Below are positions 34,332-43,067 of a DNA stretch of 64,000 nt, in pieces. Each line of letters opens with the position of its first letter. Position 1 is the stretch's first letter. Source of the stretch: Haloferax marinisediminis (GTDB taxonomy: Archaea > Halobacteriota > Halobacteria > Halobacteriales > Haloferacaceae); the NCBI RefSeq assembly GCF_009674585.1, contig NZ_WKJP01000001.1, forward strand, positions 186,001 through 250,000, read 5' to 3'. The notes beneath the pieces are model-generated. The model did no database searches. It saw only the letters and a program-made list of their open reading frames with translations, and was not told the origin of the DNA. The position numbers and the translations under genes were made by a program.

Positions 34332-34359
34332 ACGACCGTGCAGAACGGAGTCCTCGATA

Positions 34360-34490
34360 GAACCGCAACCGAAGCACGAAGTCGATTGACTGGACACAGT
34401 CTCGTGTCGTCTACACCCGGTTGCGGTTCCGCGAGGCGGTCCCCAGCGCCGCCTCACGAACGACAGTCGAGCGCCCTCAAAGAGGCGCTC
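34360..34490. other. Three consecutive hairpins in a convergent intergenic region
   Basis: Hairpin 1: 12-base perfect arms GAACCGCAACCG (34360-34371) and CGGTTGCGGTTC (34418-34429), enclosing nested arms CACGA/TCGTG (34375-34379, 34402-34406) and GACTG/CAGTC (34388-34392, 34397-34401). Hairpin 2: GAGGCGG/CCGCCTC (34433-34439, 34449-34455). Hairpin 3: GAGCGCC/GGCGCTC (34469-34475, 34484-34490). The region lies between the ends of the FemAB-like gene and the HTH gene. It may be a bidirectional terminator, a structured RNA or a small mobile element; no T-runs follow and no target-site duplication is visible. Confidence 0.75.
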
Positions 34491-34519
34491 ACAGCCCGGT
34501 TAGAAGAAGAGAATCCACC

Positions 34520-34915
34520 TTACGCGGTGATAGTCGACCCTTGTGCAACGTCACGGTGCGTGACGCGCACTTCGAGTCCAGACGACGTGACGGAGACAGT
34601 GACGTCGTCGACGGCGCGCTCGTACTCGGCGGTGTGTTTTCCGGCGCGAGAGATACGCAGTCGCTTCGAGAGGAGGCCAGCGTCGGTGAGGGGTTCGAGT
34701 TTGCGGTACGTCGTCGAGAGTGGGAGGTCACACGACTCGGCGATTTCACTCGCGGACAGTGCGGTTCCGTCGGTGGCTTCGAGGATGCACCGGCAGCTTT
34801 CGTCGTCGAGCACATCGAAGAGGACATCCATCGTCTCTTGGTCGTCGACGACGGTTTCGTCGGACGAACTGGGAGTGAAAGAGCGAACGGACGATGGGGG
34901 CGATGCCTGACTCAT
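34520..34915 (-). CDS. Winged-helix transcription regulator (ArsR-like)
   Basis: A 131-residue regulator. The helix-turn-helix spans about residues 28-85 (MDVLFDVLDDESCRCILEAT, ALSASEIAESCDLPLSTTYR, KLEPLTDAGLLSKRLRIS), followed by a short beta C-terminus (YERAVDDVTVSVTSSGLEVR). Haloarchaea hold many such small regulators. It is a clear paralogue of the HTH gene at 36986-37372, sharing the SCDLPLSTTYRKL / VCDIPLSSVYRKL recognition-helix pattern. Targets unknown. Confidence 0.85.
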   Translation of the reverse strand: MSQASPPSSVRSFTPSSSDETVVDDQETMDVLFDVLDDESCRCILEATDGTALSASEIAESCDLPLSTTYRKLEPLTDAGLLSKRLRISRAGKHTAEYERAVDDVTVSVTSSGLEVRVTHRDVAQGSTITA

Positions 34916-35008
34916 ACTCCAATAGAGTCACTGTACGTAGACCAACGGACAACCACGATATCCGGGGACGTTTATATACTCCCGTGCCAGACGGGTGGGA
35001 GACGACGA

Positions 35009-35656
35009 TTAGCCTTCTTCGAGGATATCGCCGAGAAGTTTCGTCTGTGCGGCCGCAAGATGCTCCGAAAACGTCGATTGACTGATGTCGAGTGCTGCCG
35101 CCACTTCGGTCGCGTTTGCCCGCCGTGGGCGTTCGAAGTAGCCCATCTCGTAGGCCGTCTGGAGCACTTCGAGTTGTCGGGCCGTGAGTTTCCCTCGGTC
35201 GACGAAGATGTTGTCCTCTGGTGACTCGCCCGTGGGAGACCTGACGAGTCGTTTGATGTCCACCTCCGGGAACCGTTCGCGGAGTTCTCCAATGACGCCT
35301 TGCAGTTGTTCGTAGTCGGCCGCGTGGAAGACGAGCGTCAGCGTACCGCGCTGTGTGAAGTAGCGGTCGATTGGGCAGCCAAACTCACCGAGACACTCGC
35401 ACGGACAGTTCACGCTGCCGTCGTGCGTGATTCGGAACAGATGCTTGTTCCCGTACGAGAAGATGGGTTCGACCGACGTATCGTCGGGAACCTCGTCGGA
35501 GTCGATGACGAACTCGGTGACGCTCACCGTCTCGGGCGTCGGTGCGACGCTGGTAGAAACAGAGTTGACGACGGAGTCAGTCGAATACGCAATCGAGGTA
35601 ATCTGGCAGATGGACGGCGAATCGAACTCGACAGTCGCACGAATCCCAGCAGGCAT
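35009..35656 (-). CDS. Bat-type HTH_10 transcription regulator
   Basis: A 215-residue haloarchaeal regulator. An N-terminal sensing region (1-150) with an uncommon NCPCECLGEFGCPIDRYF cysteine cluster is followed by the HTH_10 domain, recognisable from LTARQLEVLQTAYEMGYFER and ATEVAAALDISQSTFSEHLA. HTH_10 proteins control genes in response to light, oxygen or metabolites. The cysteine cluster may bind metal or sense redox state (inference). A TATA-like TTTATATACT lies downstream, near 34971-34980. Confidence 0.88.
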   Translation of the reverse strand: MPAGIRATVEFDSPSICQITSIAYSTDSVVNSVSTSVAPTPETVSVTEFVIDSDEVPDDTSVEPIFSYGNKHLFRITHDGSVNCPCECLGEFGCPIDRYFTQRGTLTLVFHAADYEQLQGVIGELRERFPEVDIKRLVRSPTGESPEDNIFVDRGKLTARQLEVLQTAYEMGYFERPRRANATEVAAALDISQSTFSEHLAAAQTKLLGDILEEG

Positions 35657-35761
35657 CAGTTGGTTACTCGGTTTGGGGTGCTGTGGTTTCGAGCGACGAG
35701 ACGGTCGTGCCCGATGCGTCGGCTCGGCGTTCGAGGGTCGGTACAGCGTCGGGTTGGAGGC

Positions 35762-36217
35762 TCATTCCTCGTCCTCGTCGATGCGGACCTCTCGGCCACC
35801 CAGACGCTCCGGGGCGAGTTCGTAGAGTTGGATGTCGAGGTCACGCTTCGTCTCGCCCCAAATCTCGAACAGCGGGCGCTTCGCCTTGCCGTACTGGACG
35901 ATGCGTTCGACCGTCATCTCGCTCGGGTCGACTCGTTCGAGGTTGCCCTCGGCGATGACGCTTCGGTAGATTTCACCGTTCGCTTCGTGGACGACGAGTC
36001 GAGCGCGCGGCGAGGACGTGAGGAACTGGCGTTTTTCGCTTTCGGGCGTCGAAACGAGTCGAAGGTAGAACTGGCCACCTTCGGGGTCGTAGCCGTAGGA
36101 GATGGGGATAGCGTAGGGTTCGTCTCCTTTCGCGAGCGACAGCACTCCCGTCTCGTGGCGAGCCAGTACCTCACTAATATCATCCGCCGAGAGGTTGGTC
36201 TGTTGGTCCAGAGACAT
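35762..36217 (-). CDS. Pyridoxamine 5'-phosphate oxidase-family flavoprotein, copy 1
   Basis: A 151-residue split-barrel protein of the PPOX/FMN-binding class: LARHETGVLSLAKGDEPYAI, PISYGYDPEGGQFYLRLVST and SPRARLVVHEANGEIYRSVI. Small haloarchaeal members bind FMN or F420 and reduce unknown substrates. ATG at 36217 (MSLDQQTNLS) fits the family. A paralogue with the same VLSLA...PISFGYD layout is at 40273-40728. Confidence 0.87.
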   Translation of the reverse strand: MSLDQQTNLSADDISEVLARHETGVLSLAKGDEPYAIPISYGYDPEGGQFYLRLVSTPESEKRQFLTSSPRARLVVHEANGEIYRSVIAEGNLERVDPSEMTVERIVQYGKAKRPLFEIWGETKRDLDIQLYELAPERLGGREVRIDEDEE

Positions 36218-36354
36218 AGTTCGTATCCACTGACTCGCGGGGGGCGTAATCATTGTTACTTCTCGAACCAGGAACGTTCGAGAGAGAAATCCCGTCGTCA
36301 GGTGGACTCACAGTTCGCACTGACACTGAGTACGGGCGCAGGGAGACAGAGCGT

Positions 36355-36501
36355 TCAGGCGTGAGAGAACGATTGGTCCGAGACGGACGACCCACAGATG
36401 ACACACCCGTTGTCGATGAGTGCGTCACGCATCGGAGCGTTGACCACCATCGACTCAGCACATTCCGGGCAGACGAAGGTGAAGTCCGTTGCGTCGCTCA
36501 T
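36355..36501 (-). CDS. Very small zinc-ribbon protein (48 aa)
   Basis: A 48-residue protein, below usual gene-calling limits. Two CxxC knuckles, Cys11/Cys14 (VCPECA) and Cys33/Cys36 (GCVICG), are separated exactly as in the 54-residue protein at 36610-36774, and both share the MRDAL segment before the second knuckle. The paralogue and the codon use support a real gene. It probably binds zinc; role unknown. Confidence 0.8.
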   Translation of the reverse strand: MSDATDFTFVCPECAESMVVNAPMRDALIDNGCVICGSSVSDQSFSHA

Positions 36502-36609
36502 GCTTGTTGATAGTACGGGTACCACTTGTATATGTAGCCTACTGTTTTCTCGATGAGACTAACACACGACGAGGAAAGAAGAGAACTGTCGAGAGACCCG
36601 TAGAGACGC

Positions 36610-36774
36610 TCAGCGAGAGGACAGCGGAGTGAACGCGGTGCCAGAGACGGTAGACGTACAGACAGGGCAGCCGCGCTCGAGCAGTGCATCTCGCATCCCG
36701 CCGTTGACTTCGAACTGTTCTCCGCACTGTGGGCATTCGAACTCGAATTCGTCTGCTGTTATCCCGGACATCAT
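36610..36774 (-). CDS. Very small zinc-ribbon protein (54 aa), coupled to an HTH operon
   Basis: A 54-residue protein (53 if the second ATG at 36771 is used) with Cys14/Cys17 (ECPQCG) and Cys36/Cys39 (GCPVCT). Its first ATG overlaps the stop of the upstream small gene (TGATG), so it is translated as the third gene of an operon: HTH regulator, 68-residue protein, zinc ribbon. A paralogue lies 109 bases further downstream. Confidence 0.83.
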   Translation of the reverse strand: MMSGITADEFEFECPQCGEQFEVNGGMRDALLERGCPVCTSTVSGTAFTPLSSR

Positions 36775-36980
36775 CAGTCCACCTCTGGAGATTCGAGTGC
36801 GTCTTCCATTCCGGTCTCACGGACCGTCGTCGCGATCTCTTCCATCAGTTCGACATCTTCTGCTCGGAGTTCGGTGACGACACTGGCGATGGCGTCTTGC
36901 GGTTCGGTCAACGTCGTCTGACCAGTGAGTTCGACGAACAGTTCACCGAAGTTCCGTGTTGGGGAGCGTTGGACGGACAT
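36774..36980 (-). CDS. Small hypothetical protein (68 aa) in the HTH/zinc-ribbon operon
   Basis: A 68-residue acidic protein, predicted mostly helical (AIASVVTELRAEDVELMEEI). It lies five bases after the HTH gene and overlaps the zinc-ribbon start by one base. No family is recognised; tight coupling with a regulator suggests a partner or modulator. Confidence 0.75.
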   Translation of the reverse strand: MSVQRSPTRNFGELFVELTGQTTLTEPQDAIASVVTELRAEDVELMEEIATTVRETGMEDALESPEVD

Positions 36981-36985
36981 CGGCC

Positions 36986-37372
36986 TCAGCGCTCCGTACC
37001 GTCTTGGCCGCCGTCGGTCGCGACCTGTCGGAAGTCCACCGAGACACCGGTTTCACCGAACGAGAACGAGAGCGTGTCGAATCGGGTCGAGAACTCTCGT
37101 GGGTGGTGTGCGGCAGTCTGAATGCGGCGTCCCTCGTCGAGGAGCGACGCCTCGGAGAGTTGTCCGAGTTTGCGGTAGACACTCGACAGTGGAATATCGC
37201 ACACTTCGGCGCACTCCTGTGCGGTCCGTGGCGCGTCGTCGCACGCGGCGAGGAGACGCCGATTGTCGTCGTCGCTGAGGGCCGAGAGGACGACAGACGT
37301 GTCGGCGACGTCTTGGTGCTGAGAGTCGACACCTGGAATTCCGTTTGCGGCGAGGGTACTCGACGTGTTCAT
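36986..37372 (-). CDS. Winged-helix transcription regulator, paralogue of the 34.5-kb regulator
   Basis: A 128-residue regulator with the HTH at about residues 27-85 (VLSALSDDDNRRLLAACDDA, TAQECAEVCDIPLSSVYRKL, QLSEASLLDEGRRI) and a beta C-terminus (FDTLSFSFGETGVSVDF). First gene of a three-gene unit with a 68-residue protein and a zinc ribbon. The promoter region includes TTTAAAT at about 37430. Confidence 0.85.
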   Translation of the reverse strand: MNTSSTLAANGIPGVDSQHQDVADTSVVLSALSDDDNRRLLAACDDAPRTAQECAEVCDIPLSSVYRKLGQLSEASLLDEGRRIQTAAHHPREFSTRFDTLSFSFGETGVSVDFRQVATDGGQDGTER

Positions 37373-37472
37373 ACTACAATAGACGGCCGTTAGTCGGAGG
37401 TATTCAGCACCGCGCTATCTGGGGTGGTTTAAATAGGTCGCTCGGATGACCTGTCGAAAACGGGTGACTCGC

Positions 37473-37976
37473 TCAGGAGCTGGTCGGTGCCACCGCGTCG
37501 AGTAACACGCCGTCTTGGCCGACGGGTTTTCCAGTCCGAACGTGGTCTTCGAGCCCTTCGAGAACGCCTGCGAGCGTCCGTTCCATTCGCGACTCGGCCA
37601 TCAGTTTCGCCATGACCCATCCGAGCGGCCCGTATTTGGGGACGAACCGTGAGACCATCTCCACGTCGGTCGTCTCTGCGTCGACTTCGTACACACGAAT
37701 CGACGCGCGCATCTCTTTCATCGGGAACGAACCAACGTCGACGAAGTCGACGTCGTAGCCGACTCCCGGCTCGTACGAGGTGATTCGTTCCTGAATCGAC
37801 GCTCCGCCGTAGAAGTCACACTGGCGGGTCGCGCCCTCACCAGTCTCGACGTCGTTCGTGATGAACGACCGCTCGATGCTGGGGTTGTAGTTCGCGACGC
37901 CGCCAAAATCGTCGAGGACGGCCCAGACGTCGTCTAGCGGTGCATCGATTGTCCGTCGTTGAGTTACGGTGTGCAT
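37473..37976 (-). CDS. SRPBCC family protein
   Basis: A 167-residue START-like protein: TQRRTIDAPLDDVWAVLDDF at the N-terminus, GATRQCDFYGGASIQERITS in the middle and RMERTLAGVLEGLEDHVRTG at the C-terminal helix. Related domains bind lipids, quinones or polyketides. ATG at 37976 (MHTVTQRRTI) is the usual start for the family. Single gene. Confidence 0.85.
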   Translation of the reverse strand: MHTVTQRRTIDAPLDDVWAVLDDFGGVANYNPSIERSFITNDVETGEGATRQCDFYGGASIQERITSYEPGVGYDVDFVDVGSFPMKEMRASIRVYEVDAETTDVEMVSRFVPKYGPLGWVMAKLMAESRMERTLAGVLEGLEDHVRTGKPVGQDGVLLDAVAPTSS

Positions 37977-38051
37977 ATCGTCAGTCGCCGGCTGTGGCGT
38001 GTACGAGGGAAGCACGCCCTGAAACAAAATGTGCGCCCAGTCGTGCGTGGG

Positions 38052-38951
38052 TCACGCCTCGCTGCGAGTGGTCGGCCCACCATCTTCGAGTCGCTCCAGA
38101 CGCTCACGAACTGCCGCGTTCGTCGTCGGTGCGAGGATGAAGTGACCTGCACCCATGGAGAGACTCTTGAGATACCACCGAACAGCACGTTTGACGGGGC
38201 CGTACCGGCCATCGGTCAGGACGACTGCCCCTCGCCAGGCGTTGCGTCGCCCCTCGCGCAGTGTGAAAAACGAGAGCGTCTCGTCGAGTCGGCCAAGTGA
38301 TTCGTCGACGTCGGCGATTCCGCCGGCGTAACGCTCTGCGATGAGGTCCTGTTCTTCGTCGACGAGGCTGCGCAAGACCCGATTTATCCGCCGGTGGTCG
38401 TCGTACTTCGCTCGTCTGTCGGGGTCGATACCGACTTCGGAGAGTGCCAACGCCAAGTCGTAGTTCACGTGTGCGTTGATGCCGAGGAGGATATCTTGGG
38501 ACACGAGCGCGTCCCCTCGTACCGACGTCTCGAACGAGAGACGCCACGGGTCGGGAACCTCGTCGACGGTGCCGCGCTCGAATGCACAGAAGGCCCGGCG
38601 GTAGTGGTCGGCGAACGTGACGAGGTAGTCGGCGACCCACGCCGGGTCGTTGAACGCGTCGCGTGAGAGTCCCTCGTCGACCTCGGCAGTCACGCGCGCG
38701 TAGATGGTCAAGAATGCGGCGCGCCGGTCGTCACGCTCGTAGAGGAGCGATTCGAGAGCCGACAGTCGCTCGTGTGCGTCGGCGACGTCACGAAACGGGT
38801 CTTCGACGAGGTCCAGAACCGCCGCCGACGACTCGGGGCGGACACCGGACAACGAGGGGTTCGGCGTTCGCACTGCCGTCGTGAGTTTTCGCCCTTCGTC
38901 GAACGTCATCCGGCGCATCAGATGAGCTATCGATACGCGCGTTGGCTGCAT
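38052..38951 (-). CDS. DUF5995 family protein
   Basis: A protein of up to 299 residues, helical and soluble, with DUF5995 markers WVADYLVTFADHYRRAFCAF, SQDILLGINAHVNYDLALAL and DHRRINRVLRSLVDEEQDLI. The His-rich centre resembles helical metal enzymes, but no reaction is established. ATG at 38951 is the longest start; ATGs at 38918 and 38909 are possible. Confidence 0.82.
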   Translation of the reverse strand: MQPTRVSIAHLMRRMTFDEGRKLTTAVRTPNPSLSGVRPESSAAVLDLVEDPFRDVADAHERLSALESLLYERDDRRAAFLTIYARVTAEVDEGLSRDAFNDPAWVADYLVTFADHYRRAFCAFERGTVDEVPDPWRLSFETSVRGDALVSQDILLGINAHVNYDLALALSEVGIDPDRRAKYDDHRRINRVLRSLVDEEQDLIAERYAGGIADVDESLGRLDETLSFFTLREGRRNAWRGAVVLTDGRYGPVKRAVRWYLKSLSMGAGHFILAPTTNAAVRERLERLEDGGPTTRSEA

Positions 38952-38990
38952 AATGGTACCGTCGCCGAGATACTCAGAGCGAGCAGAGTG

Positions 38991-40250
38991 TCAGCCACGT
39001 CCGCCGGCTAACTTCGCCGCACCGGGGTGTCTCCGAAGTCGCCACATCGCGAGCGTTCCGACGGCCGGGCCGAGTGCGAGTGGGGCGAACGCCCACTGCC
39101 ACCCCACGAGGGAGGCGACGATGGGCGTGAGTTGAATCGAGACGACGGTCAGCAGGAACCCGAACGCAGTCTGGAGTGTGAGCGCCGTGCCGAGATAACT
39201 CGAGTCCGCGAGTTCGGAGACGGCCGCGGAGAACTGTGCGGAGTCGGCGACGATGACGAATCCCCACCCGAGAACGAACGGAACGACGACGAGTGGGGAG
39301 GCGCCGAAGACGAGCCCCACGAGGAGGCTTGCGAGTCCGCTCACGACCAGACTTACCGCGGTGACGGTCGTCCGGCCCCAGATGTCGGCGGCACGTCCGG
39401 CGACCAGCGCACCGACGCCACCGATGGCGATGGCACCGAACGCAGTCAACGCGGCCGCTCTGGGCGTCGCCAGCGGGTGTGAGGAGGCGTCGTACGAGAG
39501 CGTGAGAAAGACCGGGAGCCACGTCCAAACGGCGTAGAGTTCCCACATGTGACCGAAGTACCCGGTGTTGGCGAGGAGCGTCGGTGGGTCACGGAGGATA
39601 CGCCGAACTGCCGCCGGGTCGAACGGGGCGGCAGGAGATTGGTACGGGCCGGGACGCACACGGAGTACGACGACAGCACCGACCGTCGCGAGTGCTGCTG
39701 CACCGACCAAGACGAGCCGAGGTTGGTCGATACCACCCACAGCACGGAGGAGGTGTGGCAGTGCAGACCCGACGGTGAGAGCTCCGATGAGCGTCCCGAT
39801 GGCCAATCCACGCTCTTCGCGGAACCACCCGGCGACGAGTTTCATCCCCGGCGGATAGACCCCCGCGAGGGCGACACCAGTGAGGAACCGGAGTCCAAGC
39901 GCGACGGTCGGTGACTGGACGACGGTGCCGAGAAGCACCGTCGCGGCAGCGCCGACGAGCGCCGACCCGGCAAAGAGGTAGCGTGGTTGGACGAGGTCAG
40001 AGAGCGTGAGTGCGGCAGATGCGAGCGCACCGACGACGAAGCCGAGTTGGACGGCAGTCGTCAACCACGCGGCTTGTTCGAGTGAGAGTCCCCACGCGAC
40101 GGCGAGTTGGGGCGCGACGGCGCTGGCGCTGAACCACAACGACATCGCGAACAACTCCGCCACGGCGACGATTCCGAGGACCCGCCACTTCGAGGTCTTC
40201 ACGGATGAACTGACGGGAGAGGAGACAAAAGTGGAATCGCGGCCGTGCAT
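38991..40250 (-). CDS. Major facilitator superfamily transporter
   Basis: A 419-residue MFS permease with twelve predicted helices. Early loop LSDLVQPRYLFAGSALVGAA and GVYPPGMKLVAGWFREERGL, which corresponds to the conserved motif after helix 4-5, support the family. The second half repeats the pattern (VAGRAADIWGRTTVTAVSLV). The substrate is unknown; the sequence resembles nitrate/organic-anion type MFS proteins in general layout. Confidence 0.88.
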   Translation of the reverse strand: MHGRDSTFVSSPVSSSVKTSKWRVLGIVAVAELFAMSLWFSASAVAPQLAVAWGLSLEQAAWLTTAVQLGFVVGALASAALTLSDLVQPRYLFAGSALVGAAATVLLGTVVQSPTVALGLRFLTGVALAGVYPPGMKLVAGWFREERGLAIGTLIGALTVGSALPHLLRAVGGIDQPRLVLVGAAALATVGAVVVLRVRPGPYQSPAAPFDPAAVRRILRDPPTLLANTGYFGHMWELYAVWTWLPVFLTLSYDASSHPLATPRAAALTAFGAIAIGGVGALVAGRAADIWGRTTVTAVSLVVSGLASLLVGLVFGASPLVVVPFVLGWGFVIVADSAQFSAAVSELADSSYLGTALTLQTAFGFLLTVVSIQLTPIVASLVGWQWAFAPLALGPAVGTLAMWRLRRHPGAAKLAGGRG

Positions 40251-40272
40251 TCGAGTTGCGCAGGCGCGATAC

Positions 40273-40728
40273 TCACGAACCCCGGCGCTTGAGACCAGAC
40301 CGGTGGTCGATACGGAGTTCCCACCCGAGCATGTCCTGCATCGGTTCGGTCTCCGAGAAGAGACTCGGATACCACGCGTTGTCCTCGAGCGTCTCGTTCA
40401 CGCGCGGCCACTCCTCGTCGGCGATGGGCAAGAGTTCGCCGTCGACCACGACGCTCTTCCACTCGTAGCGCGACGGGGAGTCCCAGACCGCGAAACTCGC
40501 CCGAACCGTCCGTTCGGCGAAATCTTCCTTCCGTGACAGCTCGCCGGGCCGGAGGAAGATGAAATAGAGGCGCCCCAGTTCGGCGTCGTACCCGAAGGAA
40601 ATGGGAATTCCGTACGCGACACCGTCGTCCGCGAGCGAGAGGACGCCAACTCCTTGCTCTCGGAGGAGATTGTCTACCTCCTCATCAGACATCCCAACTC
40701 GATTACTTTCCGGGTATTCAGGGGCCAT
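40273..40728 (-). CDS. Pyridoxamine 5'-phosphate oxidase-family flavoprotein, copy 2
   Basis: A 151-residue PPOX-like split-barrel protein: LREQGVGVLSLADDGVAYGI, PISFGYDAELGRLYFIFLRP and TVRASFAVWDSPSRYEWKSV. Paralogue of 35762-36217. ATG at 40728 (MAPEYPES) is preferred over the start five codons upstream. It is followed after 22 bases by the MFS gene on the same strand, so the two may be co-transcribed. Confidence 0.87.
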   Translation of the reverse strand: MAPEYPESNRVGMSDEEVDNLLREQGVGVLSLADDGVAYGIPISFGYDAELGRLYFIFLRPGELSRKEDFAERTVRASFAVWDSPSRYEWKSVVVDGELLPIADEEWPRVNETLEDNAWYPSLFSETEPMQDMLGWELRIDHRSGLKRRGS

Positions 40729-40838
40729 GGTATAGATACGCACGGGAAGAGCATAAGCCTGCCAGCGAACCGGAATATTCCGCCATCCACGACGCGGGTC
40801 TTATACCCGACGGCCACGAATCGCGTGCCGACACCCGG

Positions 40839-41657
40839 ATGACGGTGAACACACTCCACCGGCCGACGCACCGCGACGCGCTCGTCCACCTCGAAGCGGC
40901 CTTCGAGCGCGACGACATGATTACCGTGTTCGGACGGTGTACCGTGGACTACGACGGCCGCGCGACGAGCGAACTCGGCCCCGGCGACCGACTGGTGATT
41001 CTGAAACCAGACGGCACCATCCTCGTCCACACCGACGAAAAACGGACGCCAGTCAACTGGCAACCACCGGGGTGTACGCACTCCGCGAGCGTCCGAGACG
41101 GCCGCTTGCGCATCCGCAGCACGCGGTCGAACCCGGACGAACGACTCGACGTCCACTTCGAGCGCGTCGAACAGTGTTCTGCCTACGGCGTGAACGACCG
41201 AAGTGACCTCGAACTCACCGGCAGCGAAGAGGACCTTCGACAGCACATCCTCTCGAACCCCTCGACGCTCGAATCCGGGTTCGACCCACTCGAAACGGAG
41301 CGCCAGAGCGACGCCGGGCCAATCGACATCTTCGGAGAGGACGCCGACGGCGTTCCCGTCGTCGTAGAGTTGAAGCGGCGGCGCGTCGGTCCCGCTGCAG
41401 CGAGTCAACTCCGCCGATACGTCGATGCACTCCGTCGGGAGTTCGGCGACGACGAACCGGTTCGCGGTATCCTCGTCGCACCCTCGGTCACCGACAGAGC
41501 AGCAGACTTGCTCGAACGGGAGGGATTAGAGTTCGTCGCCCTCGACCCCGAGACGGGAGCACCGCCGGTCGAAGACGAGGCCAACGAAGACGACACTGAC
41601 GAGAAACCTGACGGCGAAACCGGTGACGAAGCGGACGGCGAAACCCGCGACGAGTAA
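40839..41657 (+). CDS. nucS: Endonuclease NucS
   Basis: A 272-residue archaeal mismatch/branched-DNA nuclease (EndoMS/NucS). The N-terminal domain binds DNA (VFGRCTVDYDGRATSELGPG) and the C-terminal RecB-like nuclease has the metal motif GPIDIFGEDADG...VVVELKRRR with the acidic residues and lysine in place. It ends in an acidic low-complexity tail (about residues 245-272). It cuts mismatched DNA in a non-MutS repair route with PCNA. Its stop directly abuts the stop of the convergent amidotransferase gene. Confidence 0.93.
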   Translation: MTVNTLHRPTHRDALVHLEAAFERDDMITVFGRCTVDYDGRATSELGPGDRLVILKPDGTILVHTDEKRTPVNWQPPGCTHSASVRDGRLRIRSTRSNPDERLDVHFERVEQCSAYGVNDRSDLELTGSEEDLRQHILSNPSTLESGFDPLETERQSDAGPIDIFGEDADGVPVVVELKRRRVGPAAASQLRRYVDALRREFGDDEPVRGILVAPSVTDRAADLLEREGLEFVALDPETGAPPVEDEANEDDTDEKPDGETGDEADGETRDE

Positions 41658-42308
41658 TCAGTCGAGCCCGGCGAGAGCAGCGAAGTTCTCGACGGTGTTC
41701 ACGGCCGTCACGTCGTCGAAGTCGCGGTCCGAATCGTCCTCCGGCCACCCGAAGTCGTCGGCGATGCGGTCGAACAACGCCGCGGTGAACTCGGGATGGT
41801 ACTGGACCGTCCAGACGGGTGCAGACTCGTGACGGGTCGCGAGATGGTCGTAGTAGTCGGCCGAGGCAATCGTCTCCATTCGCTTCCCCGGTTCGACCAC
41901 GTAGTCACCGTGGACCATCGGAATCGTGCTGGCTATCCCCTCGAACACTGGGTCGTCGGCGAGGTCGACGTCGACGAGACCACGTTTCTGGTCGCCTGCT
42001 TCGACAGTTCCGCCGAGTGCGTCGTTGACGAGTTGGTGACCGAAGCAGACGCCGAGAGTTGGAATCTCTCGTGCGACGAGTTCGCGGACGAGACGCCGGC
42101 CATCGTCTATCCACGGCCGCTCGTCGGCCTCGTAGACGCCCGCGGTACTCCCGGTGACGACGACGGCGTCGACGTCCGAGAGCGACGGGAGGCCGTCACT
42201 GGGAAGCGAGTGGACGACCCCGTCACGGCCATCGAGGGCGAGGTCGGCAAGTGCGTCAGTGAAGTACGACGGCCCATCTAGGGCCATCGTATCGCAGACG
42301 AGCAACAT
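41658..42308 (-). CDS. Class I glutamine amidotransferase
   Basis: A 216-residue GATase1 protein. Catalytic Cys lies in [18 protein letters not shown] and the His/Glu pair in VQYHPEF. Free-standing members resemble GMP-synthase amidotransferase subunits but act on unknown acceptors. No synthetase partner is adjacent. Convergent with nucS with no spacing between the stops. Confidence 0.9.
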   Translation of the reverse strand: MLLVCDTMALDGPSYFTDALADLALDGRDGVVHSLPSDGLPSLSDVDAVVVTGSTAGVYEADERPWIDDGRRLVRELVAREIPTLGVCFGHQLVNDALGGTVEAGDQKRGLVDVDLADDPVFEGIASTIPMVHGDYVVEPGKRMETIASADYYDHLATRHESAPVWTVQYHPEFTAALFDRIADDFGWPEDDSDRDFDDVTAVNTVENFAALAGLD

Positions 42309-42477
42309 CGTCTATGCTGAGGTGAAGGCATCTCATAAGGATGTTCATCGATACCGAAACCCACGCTTCTGCGGTATCCAACGGTGCTGGTCGTGTGAGT
42401 GGCACACACACGCAGTTTGCCGAGTGAAGCTTCGAAGCGTTTTTAGCCCGCCTGACCCTTCGGTTTCACAAGTAACC

Positions 42478-43008
42478 ATGTCAGACAAACCCGCCTCTAT
42501 GTACCGGGAAATCAAGAACCCGGCGTACACGCGACGCGAGTACATCACGGGAATTCCCGGTTCCAAGATCGCACAGCACAACATGGGCGACCTGCAGGCG
42601 GACCCCGAGGACTACCCTGTCCAGATCTCCCTGAAGGTCGAAGAAGACGTTCAGATTCGACACGGTTCGCTCGAATCCGCACGTCTCTCTGCTAACCGCC
42701 TGATGCTCAAGAACGCAGGCGAGAAGCAGTACAAGATGATTCTGCGCAAGTTCCCGCACCACGTCATCCGCGAGAACAAGCAGGCAACCGGTGCAGGTGC
42801 AGACCGTGTTTCTGACGGAATGCGCCAGTCCTTCGGGAAGGTCGTCGGGACCGCAGCACGCATCCCCCGTGGCGAGACCGTCTTCACCATCTACTGCGAC
42901 GTCGAAGACGCAGCGATTGCGAAGGACGCCTTCCGCCGCGCCTACAACAAGATGTCGCCGCCGTGCCGCATCGTCGTCGAACGCGGCGAAGAACTGCTCG
43001 TCGCGTAA
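42478..43008 (+). CDS. rpl10e: Large ribosomal subunit protein L10e (uL16)
   Basis: A 176-residue ribosomal protein L10e/uL16 of the 50S subunit, which contacts tRNA near the peptidyl-transferase centre. Typical segments: [40 protein letters not shown] and [20 protein letters not shown]. Lower acidity than neighbours is normal for a ribosomal protein. A TATA-like GTTTTTAG lies about 30 bases upstream of the ATG, suggesting a leaderless transcript. Confidence 0.97.
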   Translation: MSDKPASMYREIKNPAYTRREYITGIPGSKIAQHNMGDLQADPEDYPVQISLKVEEDVQIRHGSLESARLSANRLMLKNAGEKQYKMILRKFPHHVIRENKQATGAGADRVSDGMRQSFGKVVGTAARIPRGETVFTIYCDVEDAAIAKDAFRRAYNKMSPPCRIVVERGEELLVA

Positions 43009-43067
43009 ATTCGCACGAGTTTCCGCGAACCACCCCACTTTTGACCACACACATCGCCTCGTAGCGT

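Noticed and set aside
34360-34429. 12-bp inverted repeat as insertion-sequence ends
   Set aside because: Only 46 bases lie between the arms, no transposase is present and the flanks show no target-site duplication; kept as a structured element instead.
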